Below are positions 18,012 through 26,760 of a DNA stretch of 64,000 nt, piece by piece. A model generated the notes under the pieces. The model searched no databases and was not told the origin of the DNA. It was given only the letters and a program-made list of their open reading frames with translations. Within the stretch, counting starts at the first letter, position 1, and each line of letters opens with the position of its first letter. The translations under genes and the position numbers were made by a program. The DNA comes from JAFGJQ01 sp052034525 (GTDB lineage: Bacteria > Planctomycetota > Phycisphaerae > UBA1845), in contig JBPOIK010000079.1 of NCBI GenBank assembly GCA_052034525.1, forward strand, positions 1 through 64,000. The letters run 5' to 3'.

Positions 18012-18019
18012 TTCCGATC

Positions 18020-18826
18020 GTGATCCGGCTCACGCGCGAAATTCGCTTCTCGGTCGACCGGGATTGGGCCGGGCGCGTGGAGTTCAACCGGCCGATCACC
18101 AATTCGTGGGGCGGCTGGCCGAGCGCCGTAGGAGTTGTGCCCTACCTGGTCCTGCGGGCCACGGTGGCCGGCGATCCCGACCCGGCCACCGGGTACCTGT
18201 GCAACACGACCGTCCTCGACGATCTGGTGCGCCGCCACGCCATCCCGTACGTCGCGGCAGCGCTTCGCGAGCACGGCTGGCGGATGCCGGCCGAGCACCT
18301 GCTCGAGCACATCTGGCGGCACGTGGTTCGCGAGACGCCGGCCCGCGCGCCGCTGGTCGAGCTTGAGCTTGGTGTGACCCCCTGCCTGCGTTACGGCATC
18401 CGACGGGAGGCGCCCGACATGATTCTTCTCACCCAGCAGTTTGAATTCTCCGCGTCCCACCGGCTGCACTGTCCGGAACTCTCGGACGAACAGAACCGTC
18501 AGACGTTCGGCAAGTGCAACAATCCCCACGGCCACGGACACAACTATCTGCTGGAAGTCACCGTCGCCGGCACGCCGGACCCGCGAACGGGCGCCGTACT
18601 GCCGCTGCCGGCGTTTGAGCAGCTCGTCAAGGAGCGCGTCATCGACCGGCTGGATCACAAGCACCTGAACACGGACACGCAGGAGTTCCGCGAGGTGAAC
18701 CCCAGCGTCGAAAACATCGCCCGAATCATCTGGAACCTGTTGCAGGACCGCGTGGCGCCCGCCCGCCTGCACCGCGTGCGCGTCTGGGAGACGGCCAAAA
18801 CTAGTGCCGAATACGCCGGAGGCTGA
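18020..18826 (+). CDS. Tandem 6-pyruvoyl/6-carboxy-tetrahydropterin synthase homologue
   Basis: This 268-residue protein carries two PTPS-fold halves. The C-terminal half (about 135-268) is canonical, with zinc-site histidines in FSASHRLHC and HGHGHNY, the catalytic Cys in GKCNNP, RLDHKHLN, and VWETAKTSAEY. Its substrate is likely a 7,8-dihydroneopterin triphosphate-derived pterin, as in QueD/PTPS. The N-terminal half (1-134) keeps fold features such as VPYLVLRATVAG and LDDLVRRH but lacks the metal histidines and the catalytic cysteine. The GTG start at 18020 has no Shine-Dalgarno. A TACAAT box at 18006-18011 sits just upstream, so the mRNA may be leaderless. Confidence 0.85.
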   Translation: MIRLTREIRFSVDRDWAGRVEFNRPITNSWGGWPSAVGVVPYLVLRATVAGDPDPATGYLCNTTVLDDLVRRHAIPYVAAALREHGWRMPAEHLLEHIWRHVVRETPARAPLVELELGVTPCLRYGIRREAPDMILLTQQFEFSASHRLHCPELSDEQNRQTFGKCNNPHGHGHNYLLEVTVAGTPDPRTGAVLPLPAFEQLVKERVIDRLDHKHLNTDTQEFREVNPSVENIARIIWNLLQDRVAPARLHRVRVWETAKTSAEYAGG

Positions 18827-19039
18827 GGAACCGTGCGCGCCACGAGTGCCGCCGCCCGGCCTCCCCGGCCGCTCGCCTCCAGCGCCGCCACCTCCCGGCC
18901 GCCAGATGCAATTCATCGCGCGCTTACGATACAACCGCGCGCTGGGTTGAACGTTGAGGGAGAACCTGCCGGCGCGGACCGGGGCCGCGCTTGCCTGCGG
19001 CGCGCCCAGGTTCGATCCGGCGAGCCGGCGGAGCGGGGC

Positions 19040-20407
19040 TCAAGCTCCCGGCCGGCTGCGAAGCACGCTGCACACCGCGCCCGCCAGCGCCACACACACG
19101 GTCACGGACAGACTGTTGCGCACCGCGTGGGCCACGCCCTCCGGAGTCTGTTCCCAATGGGGCAACGAGTGCGTGTAGATCGTGCCGGCCAGGGCAATGC
19201 CGGTGGCGAATCCGGTGGTTCGGGCGGTGGCCAGAATCGCCCCCGCCACCCCGCGACGTTCCAATGGGGCCGCTCCCATCAGCGCACTGTTGTTCGGTGC
19301 CGTAAAAAGCCCCGAACCCACGCCCACGAACGCCAGCACCATCACGAGAAACGCCGGCGGAAAACCCAGTTGGATCCGACTCAGCAACAACGCGCCCAGC
19401 GCCATGAACAGCATCCCGGCCGTCGCCGGAAGCCGCACCCCCACACGATCGGAAAGCCACCCGCTCGGCCCGGTCAGGATCATCATGCTGATCGGAATGG
19501 TCACCAGGAACGTCCCGGCCTTTTTCGCCGAAAAGCCGACCCCGGTCATCAGAAAGAACGGCAGCAGAAACGTGATCGAAGAGGACGCCATGTAATTCAG
19601 ATAGGCGGCCAGCACCGAGCCCGAAAACAGCCGGTTGTGAAACAGACGCAGGTCCAGGGCCGGATGTTCCAGCCGGGCTTCGGTGACCACGAACGCGATT
19701 CCGGCTGTGACCCCGCCCAGCGCCAGTCCGATGATGAGCGGATGCTGCCATCCCAAATCGCCGCCTTTGCTGAGGACAAACAGGATCGTCACCAGTGTGA
19801 TCCCCAGCAATACGACGCCTACCGGATCGAAGGGCTGACCGGTCGGCCGGGAATCGACGCGCAACGCCCGGTGCGCCACCCGCATGATCACCAGCCCGAT
19901 GGGCACGTTCACGAAAAAGATCGCGGGCCAGCCCGCCAGATGGATGAGGAACCCACCCAGCACCGGTCCGATAGCGATGCCGAAATAGGTCATCGTCGCC
20001 TGCATGCCCAACGCCCGCCCGCGTTCGCTTCCCGGGAAGGCCGAAAGCAGAATCCCCGGGCTCAACGCCAGAATCATCGACGCTCCCAACGCCTGCACGG
20101 CACGCGCCGCGATCAGCAACCCGACGTGCCCGGACAATCCGCACCCCAGCGACGCGGCGACGAATATGCCCTGCCCCAGCAGGTATATGCGTCGTTGACC
20201 ATAGATGTCGGCCAGCCGCCCGAACAGAAGCAGCGACGCGCTCGTGGTGATCAGATACGAAAGGGAAACCCACTCCACCGTGGTGACGCTGCAGCGGGTG
20301 GTTTCCTTGATCACCGGCAACGCGATGTTCACGATGCTCGAATCCAGCGCAGACATGAAGGATCCCAAACCCACCACCGCCAAGGTCTGCCATTTGTTCC
20401 CAACCAT
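19040..20407 (-). CDS. MFS drug/proton antiporter (DHA2-like)
   Basis: This 455-residue integral membrane protein of the major facilitator superfamily resembles EmrB/QacA-type drug:H+ antiporters. Visible signatures are LDSSIVNIALPVI in the first helix (motif D1), RLADIYGQRRIYLLGQ after helix 2 (motif A), RAVQALGASMIL (motif B), and GPVLGGFL (motif C). It appears to have 12-14 helices, somewhat shorter than typical DHA2 proteins. Exported substrates cannot be inferred. It is monocistronic here. A GAGAG sits upstream of the ATG as a weak Shine-Dalgarno. Confidence 0.87.
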   Translation of the reverse strand: MVGNKWQTLAVVGLGSFMSALDSSIVNIALPVIKETTRCSVTTVEWVSLSYLITTSASLLLFGRLADIYGQRRIYLLGQGIFVAASLGCGLSGHVGLLIAARAVQALGASMILALSPGILLSAFPGSERGRALGMQATMTYFGIAIGPVLGGFLIHLAGWPAIFFVNVPIGLVIMRVAHRALRVDSRPTGQPFDPVGVVLLGITLVTILFVLSKGGDLGWQHPLIIGLALGGVTAGIAFVVTEARLEHPALDLRLFHNRLFSGSVLAAYLNYMASSSITFLLPFFLMTGVGFSAKKAGTFLVTIPISMMILTGPSGWLSDRVGVRLPATAGMLFMALGALLLSRIQLGFPPAFLVMVLAFVGVGSGLFTAPNNSALMGAAPLERRGVAGAILATARTTGFATGIALAGTIYTHSLPHWEQTPEGVAHAVRNSLSVTVCVALAGAVCSVLRSRPGA

Positions 20408-20889
20408 GCACCGCTCTCATTCCTGCGAAAGAAGCCCGACCGGATCCACCGGCTTTCCCAAAAAGGACGGCACGACAGGCGATCGGTTTCCCTTTCTCTG
20501 GCTGCCGCTCCATCGCTCGCGCTCCGTCGAAATCCCTGCTTCTACACCTCCTGGGCCGAACATTTCATCCTGCCGCGCTGATATTTTCTTGTTTTGCCTC
20601 CACTTTTCGACATTCGGCCGGTAGGTTTTGGTCAAAATCGGCAGGTTGGACAAACGGGGCAACCCGTTTTAGGCGACCCTTGGGCCCGGGCGCGGGTGAT
20701 CATCTGATCTGGGCCGGCACGCGACCACTCGACAGGAGACACAAATTCAAGGCGGGGTCCGCCCAGAGCGTCGAAAATCCAGCCCCAGCGGGGAAAGGTG
20801 CACTCCAGCAGAAAGGAAGGGTGCCGTAGCACGCCTGATGGCGCACGCGAACCGCCGCCACGAAAGCAGACACCTTCCGCTTCGCGCCT
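20408..20889. other. Intergenic region between MFS gene and pseudopilin gene
   Basis: About 480 nt with a locally AT-rich stretch at 20560-20640, probably promoter sequence for the minus-strand MFS gene. No clear -35/-10 pair, RNA or repeat was found. Confidence 0.4.
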
Positions 20890-21393
20890 TCAGTACAAAT
20901 CGTATCCCAGGCCGGTCTCGTCGCGATCGTCGGTGTTGGCGATCAGATCGCCCGTGACGCTGTTGTAGACCCAGCCGATGGTGGCGAGGCTCTCATCGAC
21001 GGTGGGCCCGGTGCCGGCCACGAACACGCCGTTCGCACCGCGGTTCGGCCCGACGGAGATGGCCGGAATGCCGGCGCGCAGGTAGGGACCATAGATGTAG
21101 ATGTTCGGATCGGAGCCCACGTTGCCTTGGGCGTCCGTTCGCCTCGTGAGCTGGTCGACGAAGGTTTCCGGGCTGTTGTCCTGGGCGGGATAGGTGAAGT
21201 TGTGCTCCCGATGGTACAGGTCGATGGCGCTGCGGAGCGTCACCAGGCTGGTCAGAACGTCCGAGTCCGCCGCCCCGCGTGCGCCGCGACTGATCCGCGG
21301 CACGGCCACCGCGGCGATGACGCCGATCAGCACGACCACAATCAGGATTTCGAGCAGGGTGATCGCCGCTTGCCGTCGAAGGAACGCCATCAT
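20890..21393 (-). CDS. Type II secretion/type IV pilin-like pseudopilin
   Basis: This 167-residue protein has a short basic leader (MMAFLRRQAA) followed by a prepilin-like segment, ITLLEILIVVVLIGVIAAVAV, with the conserved Glu at position 5 after the expected cleavage site. The usual G/F-T/S junction is A-I-T here, which is atypical. The C-terminal region, with GANGVFVAGTGP, GWVYNSVTGDLIAN and DRDETG, resembles GspG-like pseudopilins or major pilins. It probably assembles in a periplasmic fibre. The start at 21393 is chosen over a TTG at 21435 because prepilin leaders are short. No Shine-Dalgarno is clear. Confidence 0.78.
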   Translation of the reverse strand: MMAFLRRQAAITLLEILIVVVLIGVIAAVAVPRISRGARGAADSDVLTSLVTLRSAIDLYHREHNFTYPAQDNSPETFVDQLTRRTDAQGNVGSDPNIYIYGPYLRAGIPAISVGPNRGANGVFVAGTGPTVDESLATIGWVYNSVTGDLIANTDDRDETGLGYDLY

Positions 21394-21638
21394 GCACCCG
21401 TATTCGCCGCCGTCCGGCGTCTTGGAATGAAGCAATACCCGCCGCCCGGATCGCAGCCTGCGGCCCGATGCTCATATCGTCCCGCAGTTTTGGGTCCTTT
21501 AGGCTGCGGTTCGGCAGATTGTGCGGCACTCGCCCCGATTCGGGAGCGCCGGCGGGCGCGTTGCCAAACCGGACACGACCGAATAAAACGCCGCCCGGCC
21601 CCGTCCGTGTGTGGCGATGCCATTGTGAAAGGAAGCGT

Positions 21639-22463
21639 ATGCCCGCAGACCCCAGCGTACGGCCGGTTTTGGGCCGGTCTCACGCGATCATCGGCATGGT
21701 GCATGTCTCCGCGCTGCCCGGAACGCCCCGGGCGGCCGATTCGGTGGACGCGATCGTCCGGCAGTCTGTCCAGGAGGCTCGCCTGCTGGTCGATGGCGGT
21801 GTGGATGCCGTCATGATCGAGAACATGCACGACGTGCCCTACGTACTGGCCCCGATGGGCCCGGAAATCGTGGCGGCCATGACCGCCGTCGCCTGCGGGG
21901 TGCGGCAGGCCGTTTCGTGCCCCCTGGGAGTGCAGATTCTCGCCGGCGGCAACCGCGAGGCATTGTCCGTGGCCCTCGCCTCCGGCGCCGCGTTTGTCCG
22001 GGTCGAGGGGTTTGTGTACGCGCACGTGGCCGACGAGGGCCTGATGCCGGTGGCCCAGGCGGGCGATCTGCTGCGCTATCGCCGGGCGATCGGGGCGACC
22101 CAGGTGGCGATCTGGGCCGACATCAAGAAAAAACACGCCAGCCACGCCCTGACGGCCGACGTGGATCTGGCCGAAACGGCTACGACGGCGGAGTTTTTCG
22201 GTGCGGAGGCGCTGGTGGTCACCGGGGTGGCGACCGGTCGGCCCACGTCGCCCGATGACTTGCGGGCGGCCCGAGTGTCGTCGAGCCTGCCGGTGGTAGT
22301 GGGCAGCGGAACAACACCGGAGAACCTGGAGGCGCAGTGGCCGGTCGCGGATGCCTTCATTGTCGGATCCAGTATCAAACGCGACGGCCTGTGGTCCAAC
22401 CCGCCCGATCCGACCCGGCTGCGGCGTTTCATGGACCGAGTGATTGCGTTGCGGAGCGGGTAA
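21639..22463 (+). CDS. BtpA/SgcQ family TIM-barrel protein
   Basis: This 274-residue protein matches the BtpA family (cyanobacterial photosystem I biogenesis protein and the SgcQ nucleosidase-like relatives). Motifs are IGMVHVSALPG near the start, DGGVDAVMIENMHDVPY, VQILAGGNREALSVALASGA, IWADIKKKHASHAL, VTGVATGRPT and IVGSSIKRDG. The family fold is a phosphate-binding TIM barrel. The true substrate in non-phototrophs is unknown. The start at 21639 has AAAGGAA 4-5 nt upstream. In this organism it is unlikely to act in photosystem assembly. Confidence 0.85.
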   Translation: MPADPSVRPVLGRSHAIIGMVHVSALPGTPRAADSVDAIVRQSVQEARLLVDGGVDAVMIENMHDVPYVLAPMGPEIVAAMTAVACGVRQAVSCPLGVQILAGGNREALSVALASGAAFVRVEGFVYAHVADEGLMPVAQAGDLLRYRRAIGATQVAIWADIKKKHASHALTADVDLAETATTAEFFGAEALVVTGVATGRPTSPDDLRAARVSSSLPVVVGSGTTPENLEAQWPVADAFIVGSSIKRDGLWSNPPDPTRLRRFMDRVIALRSG

Positions 22464-22471
22464 CGCACGGA

Positions 22472-23116
22472 TCAGCCGCCCACGCCGTGGAGCAGTTCCC
22501 GCAGGCTGTCAAACGGAAAGAAGGGTAACCGGCGGGGCGTCAGAAACACGACGCGCCAGCAGTCGCCGGTTTTCTCGAAATGCAGTTCCCAGCGTGACGG
22601 CCGGCTGCCGCCCAGGCCTTCCGCGGCGCCGTAGACGCGGGCCGAGGCGTTGAAGAGCACCTTCGCGAGCCGTCCATCCTCGATGCTGATCTCGAAGCCG
22701 CTGAGCCGGGCGCTTCGGACCTCGACAGCGGTCAGGCCGCGGCGGACATAGTCCAGAAACCCGTCCCGGTCCAGGCCCTCTGCGGCGAACCGGTCGGAGA
22801 TGTGTCCGCCGATGCCGTCCACGTCGCCCTTCACGGCGGCGGCGGCCAGTTCATTACACAGGCCGATGAGCTTCTCCCGCTCTGTGACGACCAGATGCTG
22901 CATCAGCAGCAGCAGAGCGGCCACGACCAGTCCGCCCACGACCGCCCGCCGCGCGTTCGGCGTCTGCCGCGTCGCCCACCGCCGCAACAGGACGAACTCG
23001 CCGACCAGCAGCAGAGGCATGAGGTACAGCGGGCTTTCGAACAGGATCGTCTGAATCGTTGACAAAGCTGGCTCACCGGTTTGTGTCGTTATTCCTCGGG
23101 CGGCCGGAGCCGTCAT
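22472..23116 (-). CDS. Membrane protein with NTF2-like extracytoplasmic domain
   Basis: This protein of about 214 residues has two predicted transmembrane segments (LYLMPLLLVGEFVLL and VVGGLVVAALLLLMQHLVV) followed by a domain of about 130 residues with the pattern of an NTF2/SnoaL-like fold (EKLIGLCNELAAAAVKGDVDGI, WELHFEKTGDCWRVVFL). No catalytic motif is seen and no family name is recognised. The start is uncertain: ATG at 23116, or a TTG at 23065 with GGTGAG upstream. It is convergent with the BtpA-family gene, leaving only 8 nt between the stops. Confidence 0.6.
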   Translation of the reverse strand: MTAPAARGITTQTGEPALSTIQTILFESPLYLMPLLLVGEFVLLRRWATRQTPNARRAVVGGLVVAALLLLMQHLVVTEREKLIGLCNELAAAAVKGDVDGIGGHISDRFAAEGLDRDGFLDYVRRGLTAVEVRSARLSGFEISIEDGRLAKVLFNASARVYGAAEGLGGSRPSRWELHFEKTGDCWRVVFLTPRRLPFFPFDSLRELLHGVGG

Positions 23117-23326
23117 CTCCGTTCCGAGGCACCGCCTTCCGGTCGCGAATCGCCACGCCGTGACGGCCGCATGCGGCCTTTCCACGGAGTCTCCCGGCCG
23201 CGCTTCGGACCTCGACCGTGTGCGTCCGGCCTCCTCCGGCCGTTCCTGAGCAAAACACGCACACTCCGTGTTTCCGAACGTTCTCCCAACGGAAATGACC
23301 CCGGAATCACTGGGAGAGTCCGGCGT

Positions 23327-24445
23327 TCATTTCAGGTTCTCCGGGTTCAGGGGCTGCAGATCGGGCGGAACAAACCGACCGTCCTTGCGGATGAGCTCGT
23401 TGTCGAACCAGATTTCGCCGCCGCCCCATTCAAGCGTCTGGATGCAGACCATGTCCCAATGCACGGCGGAACGGTTGCCGTTGTCCGCCTCATCTTCGTA
23501 CGCGGAACCCGGGGTGAAGTGGAAGGAACCGGCGATTTTCTCGTCGAACAGGATGTCCAGCATTGGCCGGGTGATATAGGGATTGAATCCCAGGGCGAAC
23601 TCGCCCACGTACGAGGAGCCCTCGTCCGTGTTCAGCACGGTGTTGAGATGCTCGGTATTGGAACTGCGCGCGTTGATCACCTTTCCGTCGCGGAACTCCA
23701 GCCGGATGTCCTCATGCACCACGCCCTGATAGAGCGTGCGGGCGTTGTAGCGGATGGTGCCGTTCACGGAATCGCGGACAGGGGCTGTGAAGACCTCGCC
23801 GTCCGGAATGTTCAGCTTGCCGGCACAACCGACAGCGGGAATGTTCCGGATGGAAAAATGCAGTTCGGTCTCCGGGCCCAGGATTTTCACGCGGTCGGTC
23901 GCATTCATTCGCGCCACCAGCGGCTCCATGGCCGCGGCCATTTTGCGGTAATCCAGAGTGCACACGTCGAAATAGAACCGCTCGAAGGCTTCCGTGCTCA
24001 TCTGGGCCTGCTGGGCCATGGAAGGGCTCGGGTAGCGCAGCACGACCCAGCGGGTCTGCCGCACACGGATGTCGCCATGCACCGGCTTCCACCAGATGGA
24101 TTGGTAAAGCTTCATTTTGTCGGCGGGCACGTCGCTCATTTCGGTGATGTTCAGGTTGCCGCGCAGGCCGATGTAGGCCTGGACCCCCTTCATCCGCAGG
24201 GCCTCGGTCTCGGCAATGAGCCTGAGCTGGGCCTCGCTGCCGTGAATCAGGAGATGCCGCAGCACCGTGTTGCTTTTGAGCGTCACCAGCGGATCGGCGC
24301 CGGCCTCTCGCGCCACGCGTACGATTTCGTTGGTGATCTCGTGTGGAACGTCGATCGCCTCGATCAGAATCTTCTCTCCCGGCTGGACCGCCGTGGAGTA
24401 GTTGATGAGCACGTCCGCCAGCCGGGTCATTCGGGGGTCAAGCAT
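23327..24445 (-). CDS. M29 family aminopeptidase
   Basis: This 372-residue protein belongs to peptidase family M29 (thermophilic aminopeptidase AmpS/AmpT/PepS type), cytoplasmic enzymes with a co-catalytic metal centre. The ligand-bearing blocks are visible: NIPDGEVFTAP, GEFALGFNP (Glu), SFHFTPGSAYEDE (His) and AVHWDMVC (His, Asp). A start at 24445 is strongly supported by AGGAGG about 8 nt upstream. Its likely role is removal of N-terminal residues from peptides. The neighbouring LD-carboxypeptidase on the same strand is not obviously connected in function. Confidence 0.92.
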   Translation of the reverse strand: MLDPRMTRLADVLINYSTAVQPGEKILIEAIDVPHEITNEIVRVAREAGADPLVTLKSNTVLRHLLIHGSEAQLRLIAETEALRMKGVQAYIGLRGNLNITEMSDVPADKMKLYQSIWWKPVHGDIRVRQTRWVVLRYPSPSMAQQAQMSTEAFERFYFDVCTLDYRKMAAAMEPLVARMNATDRVKILGPETELHFSIRNIPAVGCAGKLNIPDGEVFTAPVRDSVNGTIRYNARTLYQGVVHEDIRLEFRDGKVINARSSNTEHLNTVLNTDEGSSYVGEFALGFNPYITRPMLDILFDEKIAGSFHFTPGSAYEDEADNGNRSAVHWDMVCIQTLEWGGGEIWFDNELIRKDGRFVPPDLQPLNPENLK

Positions 24446-24567
24446 CGGTGTTCCTCCTTTGATTCATGCTCACTGCGGGCCCTGCCGCCCACCCCGCCGC
24501 ACCAGAATACCCGAAAGCCGGCCGGAAAGGCAGCGGGGATCGCGGTGGCGGCCCACAGGAACGATCC

Positions 24568-25719
24568 TCATTCCACGGCCGGTTCCAATAGGGTGAGGGT
24601 CCGGGCGGTGGCGTCGAGGTCGGCCAGAACGCCGAGCGGAATGGTGGCGTTGTCGCGCACGTGCCCGATGGGGAACCGCGCGACCACGGGGTAGGGTGCG
24701 TCGCCGAAGTAGTCTGCAAACACCTCGTCCAGGGTGAGACTCTTCTCGGGCATCCCCGGGTTGCATTTGTGCCAGCGGCCGAGGATCACGCCGGCGACGC
24801 CGTCCAGCAATCCGGCATGTTTGAGCTGGCGCAGAAAGCGGTCAATGCGGTACGGCTCTTCGCCGACATCCTCGAGAAACAGGAGGCGCCCTTTCGTCTC
24901 GATCTGCCACGGCGTGCCCATCAGAGCACACACCAGGGAGAGATTTCCGCCGACCAGCCGTCCGCGCGCCCGCCCCGGGCGGAGCGTCTGCGGGCCGGGA
25001 GTGTCTGGCTCACAAAGAGCGAGGTCATACCGCAGGGTGCCGTCGGGCGGAGAGGGAACCAGGGCCTCGAAGCCGGGCACCGGATCGGTGGCGTCCGGCT
25101 CGGCGGATCGGGCGGCCAGGGCGGACAGGGTCTTGGCGTCGCACACGTTGCGCCACAGATGAACGGAGGCAAACGGCGTGAGGTTGCGGTCCTTGCTGCC
25201 CAGCCCCCACATCAGATTCGGACCGTGAAACGCGACCTGGCCGGTCTGTTTGTGGATGGCAAGGTGGAGTGCGGTGACGTCGCTGAACCCCAACAAGATT
25301 TTGGGGTTGCGCCGGATGACCTCATAATCCAGCAGATCCAGGATACGCGTGGTGCCGTAGCCGCCGGTGCCGCAGAAGACGGCTTTGACCTGGGGATCCA
25401 TGTACGCCTCCATGATGGCGTGGGCTCGCTGGGCATCGGTGGAGGCCAGGTATCCACGGCGGGCATAGACGTCGCCGATGACACGGGTCCGAAACCCCAT
25501 GACCTCCAGGCGGCGGACCGCCTGGCCGACCCGGTCGCGGTCCAGTGGGTGCCCGGGAGCAACGATCGCGATGGTGTCGCCCGTCCGTAGGGCCGGCGGT
25601 CGACGGGAGCGCTGTGTTTGCGCCTCCGGGGTTTTCGAATCCGCGATGGTGAGGGTTGCCAGGATCAGAGCGCTCAGGCCGGCCAACCCAGTCCACTTCC
25701 AGACGACCGCATCACGCAT
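24568..25719 (-). CDS. LD-carboxypeptidase (muramoyltetrapeptide carboxypeptidase, S66)
   Basis: This 383-residue protein is an S66 family LD-carboxypeptidase (LdcA-like), which trims the terminal D-Ala from murein tetrapeptides. The catalytic Ser-Glu-His set sits in GFSDVTALHLAIH, LFLEDVGEEPYRIDRFL and FPIGHVRDNATIPLG. Unlike the cytoplasmic E. coli enzyme it has an N-terminal hydrophobic segment (TGLAGLSALILATLTIAD) followed by a Ser/Thr/Arg-rich linker, so it is probably exported or membrane-anchored. The start at 25719 has AGGAGG 8 nt upstream. Confidence 0.9.
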   Translation of the reverse strand: MRDAVVWKWTGLAGLSALILATLTIADSKTPEAQTQRSRRPPALRTGDTIAIVAPGHPLDRDRVGQAVRRLEVMGFRTRVIGDVYARRGYLASTDAQRAHAIMEAYMDPQVKAVFCGTGGYGTTRILDLLDYEVIRRNPKILLGFSDVTALHLAIHKQTGQVAFHGPNLMWGLGSKDRNLTPFASVHLWRNVCDAKTLSALAARSAEPDATDPVPGFEALVPSPPDGTLRYDLALCEPDTPGPQTLRPGRARGRLVGGNLSLVCALMGTPWQIETKGRLLFLEDVGEEPYRIDRFLRQLKHAGLLDGVAGVILGRWHKCNPGMPEKSLTLDEVFADYFGDAPYPVVARFPIGHVRDNATIPLGVLADLDATARTLTLLEPAVE

Positions 25720-25812
25720 TGCTTGGGCCTCCTGTTGGCGGGGCTGGTCGAATGGTACCGGACCGCCCTCCGGCACAAAAGCGTGAGGTGGTTGCAATCT
25801 CGGTCGCCGGAG

Positions 25813-25841
25813 GTGACACTACTGCCGCCGGCTCCTATAAT
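25813..25841 (+). promoter_or_regulatory. Sigma-70 promoter of tRNA-Arg
   Basis: GTGACA (25813-25818) and a perfect TATAAT (25836-25841) are separated by 17 nt. The tRNA begins about 57 nt after the predicted start. Confidence 0.75.
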
Positions 25842-25904
25842 GCGAGCCGGTCGTCCACCGCGGGGTTCGGCGGAAGTCCGGTTGCGGTCGAACGAATACT
25901 GGAA

Positions 25905-25978
25905 GCGCCTGTAGCTCAAGTGGATAGAGTGGCTGGCTTCGAACCAGCAGGTTGGAGGTTCGAGTCCTCCCGGGCGCG
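25905..25978 (+). tRNA. tRNA-Arg (anticodon UCG)
   Basis: The acceptor arms GCGCCTG and CGGGCGC pair, with one U-G pair. The anticodon stem GCTGG/CCAGC holds the loop CTTCGAA with anticodon TCG, reading CGA. The T arm is GGAGG-TTCGAGT-CCTCC. The discriminator is G and CCA is not encoded. Confidence 0.93.
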
Positions 25979-26104
25979 GTGCGGGCCGAGTGCCTCATTT
26001 GGCCTCCGGCCGTTTTCCGCAGGTTGCCCCGCATTTGTCCCGGTAAGGGCGAACACTCCGGGTTGTCGGGGTCTAACGAGTAGTCTCGCGAGCAGGTCCA
26101 AATC

Positions 26105-26710
26105 GTGGCTGACGAATCCGAAGAAACGAGAATCAAGGAAGAAGAGGACGGCAAAGGCACCGTTTCAGGCAGTAGCGCGGCCCGCAAGAAGGAGCCACCG
26201 GCGTTTGCCTGGAAGCTGACGGGCTATGCTGACGGGCTGACCCTGACTCTGCTGAAGTGTGTCGAACGTAAGGACGCGGAAGCGCAACTGGTTCGGTTGG
26301 AGAAGGAAGGCTACTACACCGGCCTGTTGATCACGGCCCTGACAGATCCGGTGCCTCCGGGGCCGGCCGTGAAAAAGAAGTGGGAGCCGGCGCCGGCTCG
26401 AGTTTTCGTAGACGACAGCCGTATGCGTGCGGCCAGAACCCGCCCGGCTCCACCACGCACGGTAGAAAAGGCCGCCCCAGTCGCATCCAAGCCGCCGGCC
26501 AAACGACCGAAGCCGGTTGCCACCAAAAAAGCCCCCGCAGCTCAGCCGGCTACGAAGACGAAACCCGCCGTCGCCCGCAAGGCATCTTCCAAAGCCGCGC
26601 CGGCGGACAAGACGGCCAAAACAACCGCCAAGACCAGAAAGACCGCCGTGAAGTCCGCTGCCAAGACGCCCAAAACAAAAGAACCCAAGGCAATTCGCAA
26701 GAAAAAATGA
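26105..26710 (+). CDS. Protein with Lys/Ala-rich histone-H1-like tail
   Basis: This 201-residue protein begins with an acidic stretch (residues 1-20). A compact segment of about 60 residues follows (FAWKLTGYADGLTLTLLKC, DAEAQLVRLEKEGYYTGLLI). A strongly basic tail from about residue 105 is built of Lys/Ala/Pro/Thr repeats resembling eukaryotic H1 or bacterial Hc1-like nucleoid proteins. The tail suggests nucleic-acid binding or DNA compaction. The N-terminal segment is not recognised. The start is GTG at 26105 with a weak AGGT upstream. Confidence 0.72.
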   Translation: MADESEETRIKEEEDGKGTVSGSSAARKKEPPAFAWKLTGYADGLTLTLLKCVERKDAEAQLVRLEKEGYYTGLLITALTDPVPPGPAVKKKWEPAPARVFVDDSRMRAARTRPAPPRTVEKAAPVASKPPAKRPKPVATKKAPAAQPATKTKPAVARKASSKAAPADKTAKTTAKTRKTAVKSAAKTPKTKEPKAIRKKK

Positions 26711-26760
26711 TGATGGATCGTTCACGGACCGCCACGTCCGGGACCGGCTCGATAATGCCG

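Larger units (their letters stand above)
17458..18019. other. Gene-free region with palindromes
   Basis: Between the 8-bp array and the PTPS-like gene lie several palindromes annotated separately. They resemble REP-type elements. No gene is supported; the reading frames here have shadow-like composition. Confidence 0.55.

Noticed and set aside
22710..23216. Exact 17-bp repeat GCGCTTCGGACCTCGAC at 22710 and 23200
   Set aside because: One 17-mer repeat in a 64-kb GC-rich window is near chance expectation. No structure supports it.
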